From positions 558,001-622,000 of the forward strand of contig NC_015732.1 of NCBI RefSeq assembly GCF_000219725.1: DNA of 64,000 bases, read 5' to 3'. Each line of letters starts with the position of its first letter. Position 1 is the first letter of the stretch. Source of the stretch: Gracilinema caldarium DSM 7334. Its GTDB lineage: Bacteria > Spirochaetota > Spirochaetia > Treponematales > Breznakiellaceae. The translations under genes were made by a program, and so were the position numbers. The notes under the pieces are model-generated. The model was not told the DNA's origin, did no database searches, and was given only the letters and a program-made list of their open reading frames with translations. Shown piece after piece: positions 25,564-34,003 of the stretch.

Positions 25564-27177
25564 ATGGGACAGAGTGGTCCTCTTTTGTCGGTAAAAAACG
25601 TTTCCAAGGAATTCTATGGAAATGTGGTGTTGCAGGATGTCAGTTTTGACCTGCACGAAGGCGAAATCCTTGGCCTGGTAGGTGAAAACGGGGCGGGAAA
25701 AACAACCCTCATGCGGATCCTATTCGGCATGCCGGTGATTGCAGAAACCGGCGGCTTTAAGGGTACCATAGAGATTGATGGAAAGGCGGTGAATTTTGCA
25801 AGCCCCTTTGATGCCCTGGATGCGGGCATCGGGATGGTTCACCAGGAATTCAGCCTTATCCCCGGTTTTACCACCACAGAAAACATTGTGTTGAACCGAG
25901 AATCCATGCGGCCCAGTCTTCTGAATGAAGTCTTTGGCGATCGGATGAGTATTCTGGACCGGACGCTGATGCGTCAGCGGTCCGAATCGGCAATTTCCAA
26001 GCTGGGGGTTACCCTGGACCCGGATATGCTCGTTTCTGAAATGCCCGTGGGGCACAAGCAGTTTACCGAGATTGCCCGGGAAATAAGCCGGGAACATTCC
26101 CGTATCCTGGTGTTGGATGAACCTACGGCGGTACTTACCGAAAGTGAAGCCCAGGTTCTGCTGGCTTCTCTGAAGCGGCTTGCCTCGGAAGGGGTAGCCA
26201 TTATTTTTATTTCCCACCGTTTGCAGGAAGTGCTGGACCTGGCTGACCGGGTGGTGGTGTTGCGGGATGGCCTTGTGGTAAAGGACAGCCCCACCAAAGG
26301 GCTTTCCATTCGGGATATTGCTTCCTGGATGGTGGGCCGTTCGGTAAGCGGTGAGACCGAATCGCAGGATAGTAACCGCAACTTGGGAGAGCCGATTCTT
26401 TCGGTGGAGCACCTTTGGGTGGATATGCCCGGCGAGACCGTTCGGGATGTGTCCTTTACGGTGCATCGGGGAGAAATTTTCGGAATCGGCGGCCTCGCGG
26501 GTCAGGGCAAACTGGGGGTCCCTAATGGCATTATGGGCCTTTACCCTGCCGGCGGTGCGGTCCGTCTGGAAGATAAGGTGCTTCCCCTCAATGACCCCGC
26601 TGGAGCCCTTAGGGCCGGCATGGCCTTTGTATCGGAGGACCGCCGGGGAGTAGGGCTCCTTTTGGATGAGAGCCTCGACTGGAATATAGCCTTTACGGCG
26701 ATGCAAACCCATGGCCAGTATCTTAAGCCGCTCCTGGGCGGGCTTATCAGGCTGCGGGATGAAAGGGCCATGGCCGCCCTATGCCAGGAATACATCAACC
26801 TGTTGGATATTAAATGTACCAGTCATAAACAAAAGGCCCGGGAACTTTCCGGGGGTAACCAGCAGAAGGTCTGCCTCGCCAAGGCCTTTGCCTTAAAGCC
26901 TCAGGTGCTCTTTGTGTCAGAACCCACCCGGGGTATTGATATTGGAGCAAAAAAGCTCGTGCTGGATACCCTTCGCCGCTATAACCGGGACTATGGAACG
27001 ACCATCATTATGGTTTCCAGCGAGCTGGAGGAACTGCGGTCGGTGTGTGACCGGATTGCCATTGTTGATGAGGGCCGTATAGCGGGTATTTTGCCGGCTC
27101 ACCAGGATTCCGCCGATTTTGGTCTTCTTATGGCTGGGCAGACTGTAACTGAATCAATGGAGGCGTCCCGTGAATAA
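25564..27177 (+). CDS. sugar/nucleoside-type ABC transporter ATPase (two NBDs)
   Basis: This is a 537-residue double ATPase of the RbsA/MglA/YufO type. NBD1 has Walker A GENGAGKTTLM (~39) and Walker B ILVLDEPTAVL (~181), but a weak signature (MPVGHKQFTEIA). NBD2 has an altered Walker A (GLAGQGKLG, with Leu for Ser/Thr) and an altered Walker B (FVSEPTRGID, with Ser for Asp), while its signature LSGGNQQKV is good. Only NBD1 should hydrolyse ATP with strength. Two permease genes follow with overlaps. No substrate-binding protein gene is nearby, so the substrate is unknown. It begins 2 nt after the DUF499 gene. Confidence 0.9.
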   Translation: MGQSGPLLSVKNVSKEFYGNVVLQDVSFDLHEGEILGLVGENGAGKTTLMRILFGMPVIAETGGFKGTIEIDGKAVNFASPFDALDAGIGMVHQEFSLIPGFTTTENIVLNRESMRPSLLNEVFGDRMSILDRTLMRQRSESAISKLGVTLDPDMLVSEMPVGHKQFTEIAREISREHSRILVLDEPTAVLTESEAQVLLASLKRLASEGVAIIFISHRLQEVLDLADRVVVLRDGLVVKDSPTKGLSIRDIASWMVGRSVSGETESQDSNRNLGEPILSVEHLWVDMPGETVRDVSFTVHRGEIFGIGGLAGQGKLGVPNGIMGLYPAGGAVRLEDKVLPLNDPAGALRAGMAFVSEDRRGVGLLLDESLDWNIAFTAMQTHGQYLKPLLGGLIRLRDERAMAALCQEYINLLDIKCTSHKQKARELSGGNQQKVCLAKAFALKPQVLFVSEPTRGIDIGAKKLVLDTLRRYNRDYGTTIIMVSSELEELRSVCDRIAIVDEGRIAGILPAHQDSADFGLLMAGQTVTESMEASRE

Positions 27178-28222
27178 CGTGAATACTATAAAAACCTTTA
27201 TTCAAGATTTTGGCTGGCCCCGCATCATCATCTTTTTCTTCCTAGTATCCCTCTTTGTACTCGCCCCTGTGGTGGGTGTCCGGTTGGATGCTTCCATTTC
27301 TGATGTGATGAATCGGTTTGGCCAATATGCGATTCTTGTCCTGGCTTTGGTTCCGATGATCCAATCCGGGGCGGGTTTGAACTTCGGCCTCGCCTTGGGG
27401 ATTGTGGCGGGGCTCCTGGGTTCTACCCTGTCGCTCCAGCTGGAACTGCGGGGCTTTATGGGCTTTTTCGGCGCCATAGGGCTCGCCACTCCCTTTGCGG
27501 TAGTTTTTGGCTACCTGTACGGAAAACTGCTCAACAAGGTTAAGGGCGAGGAAATGACCATAGCCATGTATGTTGGTTTCTCTTTTGTCATGCTCATGTG
27601 CATTATGTGGCTCATTCTTCCCTATAACAATCCAACCATGGTGTGGGGCTATGCGGGCAAGGGCTTACGGACAACCATTTCAGTGGAAGGGTATTGGCTT
27701 AAAATACTGAACAATTTTCTCGCCATAAAGGTGGGCGAGTTCTTTGTGTTCCCCACGGGGCTCCTCTTGTTTGTGGCCCTCTGCGCCTTCCTTATGTGGG
27801 TCTTTCTGAAAACAAAAACCGGTACTGCCATGACCGCCGTAGGGTCTAACCCGGATTTTGCCCGGGCTTCCGGTATCAGCGCAGACCGGATGCGGCTTAT
27901 TTCGGTCATTATTTCTACCTTTTTAGGTGCGGTGGGCATCATTGTGTACCAGCAGAGCTTCGGCTTTATCCAACTGTATACGGCCCCCAACCCCATGGTG
28001 TTCCCCGCTGTGGCCGCCATATTGATTGGGGGCGCTACCATAAATAAAGCAAATATTATCAATGTGATGGTGGGGACCTTCCTCTTTCAGGGGCTCCTAA
28101 CCATGACCGCTTCGGTCATCAACTCGATACTCCAAACCGATATGTCCGAGGTAATCCGTATGATTGTATCCAACGGGATGATTCTCTACGCCCTGACCCG
28201 TAAAACAAAGGTGTCCAAATGA
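27170..28222 (+). CDS. ABC transporter permease (RbsC/YufP-like)
   Basis: This is a 350-residue membrane protein with 8-9 hydrophobic segments and the branched-chain amino acid/ribose permease family pattern: GAGLNFGLALGIVAGLLG (~67), TAVGSNPDFARASGIS (~223) and AAILIGGATINKANIINVMVGT (~283). It starts at GTG within the ATPase gene (8-nt overlap) and its last 4 nt overlap the next permease. The two permeases would form the heteromeric channel of this importer. Confidence 0.9.
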   Translation: MNNVNTIKTFIQDFGWPRIIIFFFLVSLFVLAPVVGVRLDASISDVMNRFGQYAILVLALVPMIQSGAGLNFGLALGIVAGLLGSTLSLQLELRGFMGFFGAIGLATPFAVVFGYLYGKLLNKVKGEEMTIAMYVGFSFVMLMCIMWLILPYNNPTMVWGYAGKGLRTTISVEGYWLKILNNFLAIKVGEFFVFPTGLLLFVALCAFLMWVFLKTKTGTAMTAVGSNPDFARASGISADRMRLISVIISTFLGAVGIIVYQQSFGFIQLYTAPNPMVFPAVAAILIGGATINKANIINVMVGTFLFQGLLTMTASVINSILQTDMSEVIRMIVSNGMILYALTRKTKVSK

Positions 28223-29328
28223 GTACCAATAAAAACCTGTCTAAATTCTTTTCTGAATATGCGGTGGTCATCATCTTTGTGGTGCTGACCTTGGCTTCTA
28301 TTGTGCCTTCAGGGCTGTCGATACCCTATATTGTACAGGAAGTGATTACCCGCCTTGGCCGGAATTCCTTCCTGGTTATCGCCTTGCTTCTCCCCATTTA
28401 TGCCGGTATGGGGCTGAACTTCGCCATGACCCTGGGGGCCATGGCAGGGCAGATTGGCCTTATCTTTGCGGTTGACTGGGGTGTGGCTGGCTGGCAGGGC
28501 TTGGTATTTGCCCTCCTTGTGGGGCTTCCTATTTCGGTGCTCTTAGGCTGGATTACCGGTTCGGTGATGAATAAGGCAAAGGGCCGGGAAATGGTAACCG
28601 GTTATATCCTCGCCTTCTTTATTAACGGTATTTATCAGTTCTTCGTGCTCTATGTGATGGGCTCCCTCATCCCTATGCGGAATCCCGCCATTGTCCTTTC
28701 CCGGGGTTATGGTATACGAAATACCCTTAACCTTGAGTCGGTCCGGCAATCCCTGGATACCCTTTTTATGCTCCGGATCGGGCCCTTTGCCATTCCGGTG
28801 CTTACCTTTATCGTGATTTTCCTCCTCTGCCTTTTTATTGTCTGGTTTAAGCGGACCAAATTGGGTCAGGATATGCGGGCCGTTGGTCAGGATATGGCCG
28901 TAGCCAGTGCGGCAGGGATTGATGTAGAAAAAACCCGGATCATTGCCATTATTATTTCCACGGTGTTGGCCTGCGGCGGTCAGATTATCTTTTTACAGAA
29001 CATGGGAAACCTGGCCACCTACAATGCCCATGACCAGACGGGGTTCTTTGCGGTGGCGGCATTGCTCGTGGGGGGTGCATCGGTTACCCATGCAAATATC
29101 CCCAATGTGTTCATCGGGGTTATCCTTTTGCATGCCATGTTCATTGTGTCGCCCCTGGCAGGCCAGAAGCTGTTTGGCTCCGCCATGATCGGCGAATACT
29201 TTAGGCAATTTATCGGCTACGGTGTTATCGCCCTGTCTCTGGTTCTGTATGCCTGGAAATCCCGGCGGGCTGTAGAAGATCAACGGTCCCAGTTACGGCA
29301 GGGTACTACCGTGGGAGGTGCCAAATGA
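28219..29328 (+). CDS. ABC transporter permease (RbsC/YufQ-like)
   Basis: This is a 369-residue permease parallel to the preceding one. It has GMGLNFAMTLGAMAGQIGL (~62), the cytoplasmic loop KRTKLGQDMRAVGQDMAVASAAGID and a C-terminal AALLVGGASVTHANIPNVFIGV segment (~282). About nine membrane segments are visible. It overlaps both neighbours by 4 nt (ATGA), so ATPase, two permeases and the small downstream protein are one translationally coupled operon. Confidence 0.9.
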   Translation: MSTNKNLSKFFSEYAVVIIFVVLTLASIVPSGLSIPYIVQEVITRLGRNSFLVIALLLPIYAGMGLNFAMTLGAMAGQIGLIFAVDWGVAGWQGLVFALLVGLPISVLLGWITGSVMNKAKGREMVTGYILAFFINGIYQFFVLYVMGSLIPMRNPAIVLSRGYGIRNTLNLESVRQSLDTLFMLRIGPFAIPVLTFIVIFLLCLFIVWFKRTKLGQDMRAVGQDMAVASAAGIDVEKTRIIAIIISTVLACGGQIIFLQNMGNLATYNAHDQTGFFAVAALLVGGASVTHANIPNVFIGVILLHAMFIVSPLAGQKLFGSAMIGEYFRQFIGYGVIALSLVLYAWKSRRAVEDQRSQLRQGTTVGGAK

Positions 29329-29819
29329 AGCGGATCATCATCCGTTCGGCCTTGGGTCTTTTGTATGTACTCCTTTTAGTGCTGATGCTGGTGACGGGAA
29401 AGCGCCATACGATTCTTATTGATAATAAGGCCGATCCCAATGGTGCCTTTGGGGCGATAAATGGTATGTCCGTGCAGATTGATGCCCTAGAAGCGGCTGA
29501 ATATTACCCCGGTGACCGGGACAAGGCGGTGGTTAAGGGCCAGCGGCACCGGATTAGGGTAGAGCTTTTTGATGATGAAAAGGTTATTGAGCGGGATTTC
29601 AGGATACCCCTGAACCAGGACATGGTGCTTCTGTCGGTTCCAAAAATGCTTGCCGGCATTGAACCTTTTATTGAACCCTTTACGGTGCAGCTGGAACAGG
29701 CGAGCATGGACCAAACTGCAGCTCAGAACGAGAGACACCAGCAATTTGGCTCCGATGCGGAGGGGCTCCCCCTGGATATGAACACTCCTGCCCAGCCGGC
29801 GCCCGCAGCAAATCCCTAA
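29325..29819 (+). CDS. small membrane-anchored protein of the ABC operon (DUF6672-like)
   Basis: This is a 164-residue protein with one N-terminal hydrophobic helix (residues ~6-23, RSALGLLYVLLLVLMLVTG) and a ~120-residue periplasmic-looking domain rich in beta strands (RHTILIDNKADPNGAFGAI...), then a Pro/Ala-rich end. It overlaps the permease gene by 4 nt, so it is part of the transporter unit. Similar small proteins follow this kind of permease pair in treponemes; the DUF6672 label is from memory and unverified. It may be an accessory transport subunit. Confidence 0.65.
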   Translation: MKRIIIRSALGLLYVLLLVLMLVTGKRHTILIDNKADPNGAFGAINGMSVQIDALEAAEYYPGDRDKAVVKGQRHRIRVELFDDEKVIERDFRIPLNQDMVLLSVPKMLAGIEPFIEPFTVQLEQASMDQTAAQNERHQQFGSDAEGLPLDMNTPAQPAPAANP

Positions 29820-29866
29820 GGTAAAGCCCTCATCATAGCTTTTGGGTTTTTAGCAACCTTTCTCAG

Positions 29867-29919
29867 CCTGGGGCCCTCAGGCGGAGGGCCAGCTGGCAGC
29901 CTAGGCGTAGCGCCCCAGG
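29867..29919. other. GC-rich foldable intergenic element
   Basis: CCTGGGGC (29867-29874) can pair with GCCCCAGG (29912-29919). Inside or in competition lies GGCCCTC (29872-29878) with GAGGGCC (29884-29890), and a CCAGCTGG palindrome (29889-29896). No T run follows, so it is not a simple rho-independent terminator. The rest of 29820-29969 holds only the promoter listed next. Confidence 0.5.
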
Positions 29920-29931
29920 TGCGGGCCCCTG

Positions 29932-29960
29932 TTCACAGAGTGTTAAAAATCAGTTAGTAT
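29932..29960 (+). promoter_or_regulatory. candidate promoter of the Na/Pi symporter gene
   Basis: TTCACA (29932-29937), a 17-base spacer and TAGTAT (29955-29960) precede the ATG at 29970, which has no Shine-Dalgarno. The start point would fall 0-3 nt before the ATG, giving a leaderless or nearly leaderless mRNA. Confidence 0.5.
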
Positions 29961-29969
29961 TTTGTTACT

Positions 29970-31634
29970 ATGGTTTATATCGATATCGCATTGCGTATTC
30001 TGGGAAGTCTGGGGCTCTTCCTCTTTGGCATGAAAATAATGAGTGAGGGTATTCAGAAAACCGCCGGAGACCGGCTCCAGCGAATTCTTAATTTCATGAC
30101 CGGCAACCGGTTCATGGCGGTTTTTACTGGGTTTGCAATCACAGTATTGATCCAGTCTTCCTCAGCCACCACAGTTATGGTTGTTTCCTTTGTCAATGCG
30201 GGCTTGCTCAGCCTCTTTCAATCTATCGGTGTCATCATGGGTGCCAACATTGGTACCACCGTTACCGCCTGGATTGTCTCCCTCATCGGTTTTAAGATGA
30301 ACGTCAGTGCCCTGGCGCTCCCGGCGATTGGTATTGGCTTTGTGTTGTACATGGCTATTAAATGGGGCTTTAAGGATCAGGGAGAAGCCATCCTTGGTTT
30401 CGGGCTTCTCTTTCTCGGTCTTGATTTCCTGACAAAATCGCTTCCAAAAATTGACCACGAATCGATAGCTTTTATTGCTTCGGTTTCCAATCTGGGCTTC
30501 TTAACGGAGATGATTGGGGCCGCTGTCGGTCTGGGTATTACCCTCATCGTCCATTCTTCCAGTGCGTCTACTGCTATTGTTATTACCATGGCCTTTAATG
30601 GGATGATCGATTTTCCCATGGCAGCGGCGATGATTCTGGGGGCCAATATTGGTACCACGGTGGATGCGCTCCTGGCATCTATCGGTGCTAAAGCTGTGGC
30701 AAAACGGGCTGCCTTGGTTCATGTACTCTTTAATGTTATTGGTTCTGTATGGGCCCTCGCTGTTTTTGAGCCCTTCTTGTTTTTAATTGATATGATCACC
30801 CCAGGGGATCCTTCCGGGGCGGCTATAACAACCCATCTGGCCATGCTCCATACGGTTTTTAATACCATCAATACAATTCTCTTTCTTCCCTTTGTAAAAC
30901 CCTTCGAAAAACTGGTGACCCTGCTGGTAAAAGAGGATCCTGCAGAAGTACAGCCCGTATACCGGCTTTCGTATACTGCCGCTTCCATACAGGAAACGCC
31001 GGAACTGCAGATTCCCCGGGCGGAAAAGGAAATCCAGGATCTGGCATCCCTGGTCCATACTATGTTTGAACAATTTCAGACAGCCCTGCATGCAAAACAT
31101 GGGGGTACTGTTGATGATATCGTAGAACAGTTGAAGCAAAAAGAAGATTATGCAGACCAGATGCGGGAACAGATCAGCCGCTTCCTGATCGAATGTACCC
31201 GGGCCCAGCTGAGTCCCCGTTCTGAAGAACGGGTAAATCAGCTGTTGCGGATTGTAGCAGACCTAGAAGATATGACCGATGATTGCTACAGTCTGAGCTT
31301 AACCTTGCAGCGAAGCTACCATAAAAAAATGGAGTTTAACCGGAAGGAACTGGATTCCCTGGAACCTTACATTCTCCTGGTTCGGGATTTCCTTGCCTTT
31401 GTACGGGAACACCTGGGTAAGCCCCTCTTGCAGGATGATCTGGAACATGCGAAGACTTTGGAAGAAAAGATTGACCAATTCCGGAGTAAGCTGAAAAAAC
31501 TGGCCCGGAAAAATATAGAAAGCGGTGCAGATGTTAAAACAGAACTGCTCTATATCGATCTGATCCGCCGGATCGAAAAATTGGGAGATTATTCTTACAG
31601 TATCACCGAATCTTTAAGCCATTTGCCTGCTTAA
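29970..31634 (+). CDS. Na/Pi cotransporter family protein (with PhoU-like domain)
   Basis: This 554-residue protein has two inverted Na_Pi_cotrans repeats, each with the QSSSAT/HSSSAS and GANIGTT motifs: QSSSATTVMVV (~57) with GANIGTTVTAW (~91), and HSSSASTAIVI (~194) with GANIGTTVDAL (~224). The C-terminal ~200 residues are soluble and helical, resembling PhoU. The family imports phosphate with sodium. The start LGLFLFGMKIMSEGIQK is typical. It stands alone and converges on the MBL gene. Confidence 0.92.
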   Translation: MVYIDIALRILGSLGLFLFGMKIMSEGIQKTAGDRLQRILNFMTGNRFMAVFTGFAITVLIQSSSATTVMVVSFVNAGLLSLFQSIGVIMGANIGTTVTAWIVSLIGFKMNVSALALPAIGIGFVLYMAIKWGFKDQGEAILGFGLLFLGLDFLTKSLPKIDHESIAFIASVSNLGFLTEMIGAAVGLGITLIVHSSSASTAIVITMAFNGMIDFPMAAAMILGANIGTTVDALLASIGAKAVAKRAALVHVLFNVIGSVWALAVFEPFLFLIDMITPGDPSGAAITTHLAMLHTVFNTINTILFLPFVKPFEKLVTLLVKEDPAEVQPVYRLSYTAASIQETPELQIPRAEKEIQDLASLVHTMFEQFQTALHAKHGGTVDDIVEQLKQKEDYADQMREQISRFLIECTRAQLSPRSEERVNQLLRIVADLEDMTDDCYSLSLTLQRSYHKKMEFNRKELDSLEPYILLVRDFLAFVREHLGKPLLQDDLEHAKTLEEKIDQFRSKLKKLARKNIESGADVKTELLYIDLIRRIEKLGDYSYSITESLSHLPA

Positions 31635-31695
31635 ATAGAGAGGTTTTAGAAGAGCTTCAGGGGGCATTGTCCCGGTGCTTATGGGTTTTGGCGGA

Positions 31696-32379
31696 CTACA
31701 GCCAGCCCTGCCGGGGCCGCTCCTGTTCAATTCGGGTATCGCCCCCATGGCCGCTGTAAACCCGGATGTGTCCCGGCAGGCTGAAGAGCCGTCTCAGGCT
31801 GGCTTGTAGGGCCACTTCGTCCCCTCCCGGCAAATCTGTTCTGCCTACCCCACCTGCAAAGAGGGTGTCCCCAGAAAAAAGAATCCCCTTCTGTTCATCA
31901 AAATAAGCAACTGAACCTGGTGTGTGTCCCGGGAGATGGAGCACCTGAAAGGGACCGATGCGGTCTCCCTCTTCGAGAATTCTTGTTGGTTCAGGGAACT
32001 GGGCTGGGAAACGGTCCAGAAAGGCAAGGCCTCCAACCCCGGCCAGATCCCGCCGGTGCCGTATTAAGGCTGTGTTACCAAGGTAATCCTTATCCATCCG
32101 GTGAATAGCTATCGTAAGGGCTATTTGTTGTTCCCCATAATGGCGTGCCAGTTCGGGTATGGCGAGGATATGGTCAAAGTGCCCATGGGTGCACAGAATA
32201 AGTTGGGGAACTACTTTAAGAGCGTTTAACCGTGCTATAATTGCTGAGGCATCCGCTCCCGGATCTATTAAAATGACAGTCTTTTGTTTAGTGGTGGTGT
32301 CAATTTCGTCGGTTTCTATAATATAACAGTTGGTAGCGATGGGGCCTACCACGATGGAATGTACTTTGTAGTGTGGCAT
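31696..32379 (-). CDS. MBL-fold metallo-hydrolase (glyoxalase II-like, YcbL type)
   Basis: This is a 227-residue metallo-beta-lactamase fold protein with the metal motif THGHFDH (HxHxDH, ~62-68), the second-site LPGHTPGS (~150), FSGDTLF (~168) and a final YSGHGGDT histidine (~211). It is the size of single-domain glyoxalase II-like hydrolases that act on glutathione or other thioesters. The actual substrate is open. Its ATG overlaps or abuts the start of the divergent gene at 32373. Confidence 0.88.
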   Translation of the reverse strand: MPHYKVHSIVVGPIATNCYIIETDEIDTTTKQKTVILIDPGADASAIIARLNALKVVPQLILCTHGHFDHILAIPELARHYGEQQIALTIAIHRMDKDYLGNTALIRHRRDLAGVGGLAFLDRFPAQFPEPTRILEEGDRIGPFQVLHLPGHTPGSVAYFDEQKGILFSGDTLFAGGVGRTDLPGGDEVALQASLRRLFSLPGHIRVYSGHGGDTRIEQERPRQGWL

Positions 32380-33332
32380 GGAGGAATAGTACCCTGAGAA
32401 TCCAGGATTTTCTAGCCATTGCGGGCCTTGCCTTGTTTTGGTATTTAATTGTTCCGCTTATTGGTGCTTTTAGGGTTCAACGATATTGGCGGCAGTTTAG
32501 AGCCCGTTTTTTAACTTTACAGAAGATGCCTTTATTAAACTACCAACTTTCTTGTCTAAGAACAGAAGAACCTTCTCTGTATCGCTGTATTGGTTCAATA
32601 GAAGCGGTGAATGATAAGGGGTTTCTCTGGGTGCGAAATGAGGATGTAACTGTAGCTGTATCTATGAATTGGGCTCAGATTTTTCTGGTTCCTCCAGAAG
32701 GTTCACAGGATGGTTTTCTGCAGAGACTACAGTGGACTCGGTTCCCTCTCGTATTCGAAGATTCTAAGGTTTATATTCTTGGACCTTATTGCACTAACTT
32801 AGAAGGTTCTTACTTTTGTAGTACAAAGGATGAGCCCCTCATTGTGTTACTATTCGACGGAGATGAACAGGATGTAATCTTCAGAGTGATGAAAGCAGCT
32901 CGTCAACCAAATGAGTACTGGAATAGTATCACCTCATATAGTCTTGCCCTTGGTATGCTTTCACAGCTTCTGATAACAATGTGTTATAGTGGACGCCCAG
33001 CTCTAAGGTTTTTTGTTTTGGTTGCATTGACTGCAGCTTTTATCCCGATTCTTCCCCTTTTACCACCGGGGGTGCTTTTTACATCGATATATCGGCGATG
33101 GTGGCGAAAAGCTCGGCAGTATCGTTCTAACAGGGATATATATGAGTTACAAAAACAAATACCACCATTACATCACGTTGATTATGTGGCTGAGTCTTTA
33201 ATTGGTAAAGATATTCAGTTTTATCAAAACCGAAGCCTCCTGCTCGTGCTATATGCTGTCATAGCAGTAGGCTTCGGTATTATGGTTAATATGATTATTG
33301 TATTTTTTGTGTTACAGAATCTATTCCTCTGA
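32373..33332 (+). CDS. conserved-looking membrane protein of unknown function
   Basis: This is a 319-residue protein from GTG 32373. That start overlaps the start of the divergent MBL gene, so a CTG at 32394, 9 nt after GGAGG (32380-32384), may be the real start. There is one N-terminal hydrophobic segment (~12-32), a ~150-residue soluble part, two helices at ~195-235 and one at the C-terminus (~293-317). I recognise no domain. It converges with the DbpA-type gene and their 3' ends overlap by 12 nt. Confidence 0.65.
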   Translation: MAWRNSTLRIQDFLAIAGLALFWYLIVPLIGAFRVQRYWRQFRARFLTLQKMPLLNYQLSCLRTEEPSLYRCIGSIEAVNDKGFLWVRNEDVTVAVSMNWAQIFLVPPEGSQDGFLQRLQWTRFPLVFEDSKVYILGPYCTNLEGSYFCSTKDEPLIVLLFDGDEQDVIFRVMKAARQPNEYWNSITSYSLALGMLSQLLITMCYSGRPALRFFVLVALTAAFIPILPLLPPGVLFTSIYRRWWRKARQYRSNRDIYELQKQIPPLHHVDYVAESLIGKDIQFYQNRSLLLVLYAVIAVGFGIMVNMIIVFFVLQNLFL

Positions 33333-33947
33333 TCCTGTTTTGTCCATTAGTGTTTTATCTATACTATTAAAAGCTGTGATTGACTTTTCAGAGGAGGAGT
33401 TCTCTTCGTTTCGAGTCCGGGCATGATTTACCGTAATCGATCTTCCTTTAAAAATCTTGCCGTTCAGAGCAGTTATAATGGCATCTGCCCATTCTTTTCG
33501 AACTTGCACAAAAGAATAGTTGTCTAAAATTCTAATCAGTCCGATATCCTCTTTTTTAATATCAATTTCGGATAAGATGAGTGATAGGATTTCCCGTGGA
33601 AATACGTGGCGATTACGGCCGACACTTATAAAAATACGAGCCGATTCTTCCTCTGGGAGGTTTTGTTTCTTCTGCTCATCCTCGGTGAATGATTCGGTTC
33701 TCAAGGGACTGTGATTTTTTAAGAGGGGGCCTCGGTTTTTCGTATAGGATCTGCGGCCTTTCCTCTTACCTTCCACCGCCTGCTGAATTAAGTATGCGGC
33801 AATATAGGACCGCATAAAAAAGGGTACTTGTTTACGAAAGACTGAACGATATTGGTTTAATACCTCTGGATTTCCATTTTGTTTTATGGAATCTATAACT
33901 GTTGTAAGAAAAGCTTTTACATCTTCTTCATTCGTAAAAGGAGGCAT
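33321..33947 (-). CDS. DbpA-type RNA-binding domain protein
   Basis: This is a 208-residue protein. Residues ~105-178 (RIFISVGRNRHVFPREILSLILSE ... SFVQVRKEWADAIITALNGKIFKGRSITV) match the RRM-like C-terminal domain that DbpA and DeaD helicases use to bind RNA. No helicase core is present. The N-terminal ~60 residues are helical and resemble an oligomerisation region; the middle is basic and Ser/Arg/Lys-rich. It lies downstream of the GNAT gene on the same strand with a 56-nt gap, and probably shares its mRNA. Likely an RNA chaperone or ribosome-associated factor. Confidence 0.8.
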   Translation of the reverse strand: MPPFTNEEDVKAFLTTVIDSIKQNGNPEVLNQYRSVFRKQVPFFMRSYIAAYLIQQAVEGKRKGRRSYTKNRGPLLKNHSPLRTESFTEDEQKKQNLPEEESARIFISVGRNRHVFPREILSLILSEIDIKKEDIGLIRILDNYSFVQVRKEWADAIITALNGKIFKGRSITVNHARTRNEENSSSEKSITAFNSIDKTLMDKTGSEE

Positions 33948-34003
33948 ACAATTTTTTTCTCCTTATTCTATTTTATTGGTTAAGTGTTGCATATTGTATC
34001 GTT

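Noticed and set aside
25720-26712. 330-codon open frame on the minus strand inside the ABC ATPase gene
   Set aside because: Shadow of the ATPase gene, with His/Pro/Arg-rich random-looking sequence.
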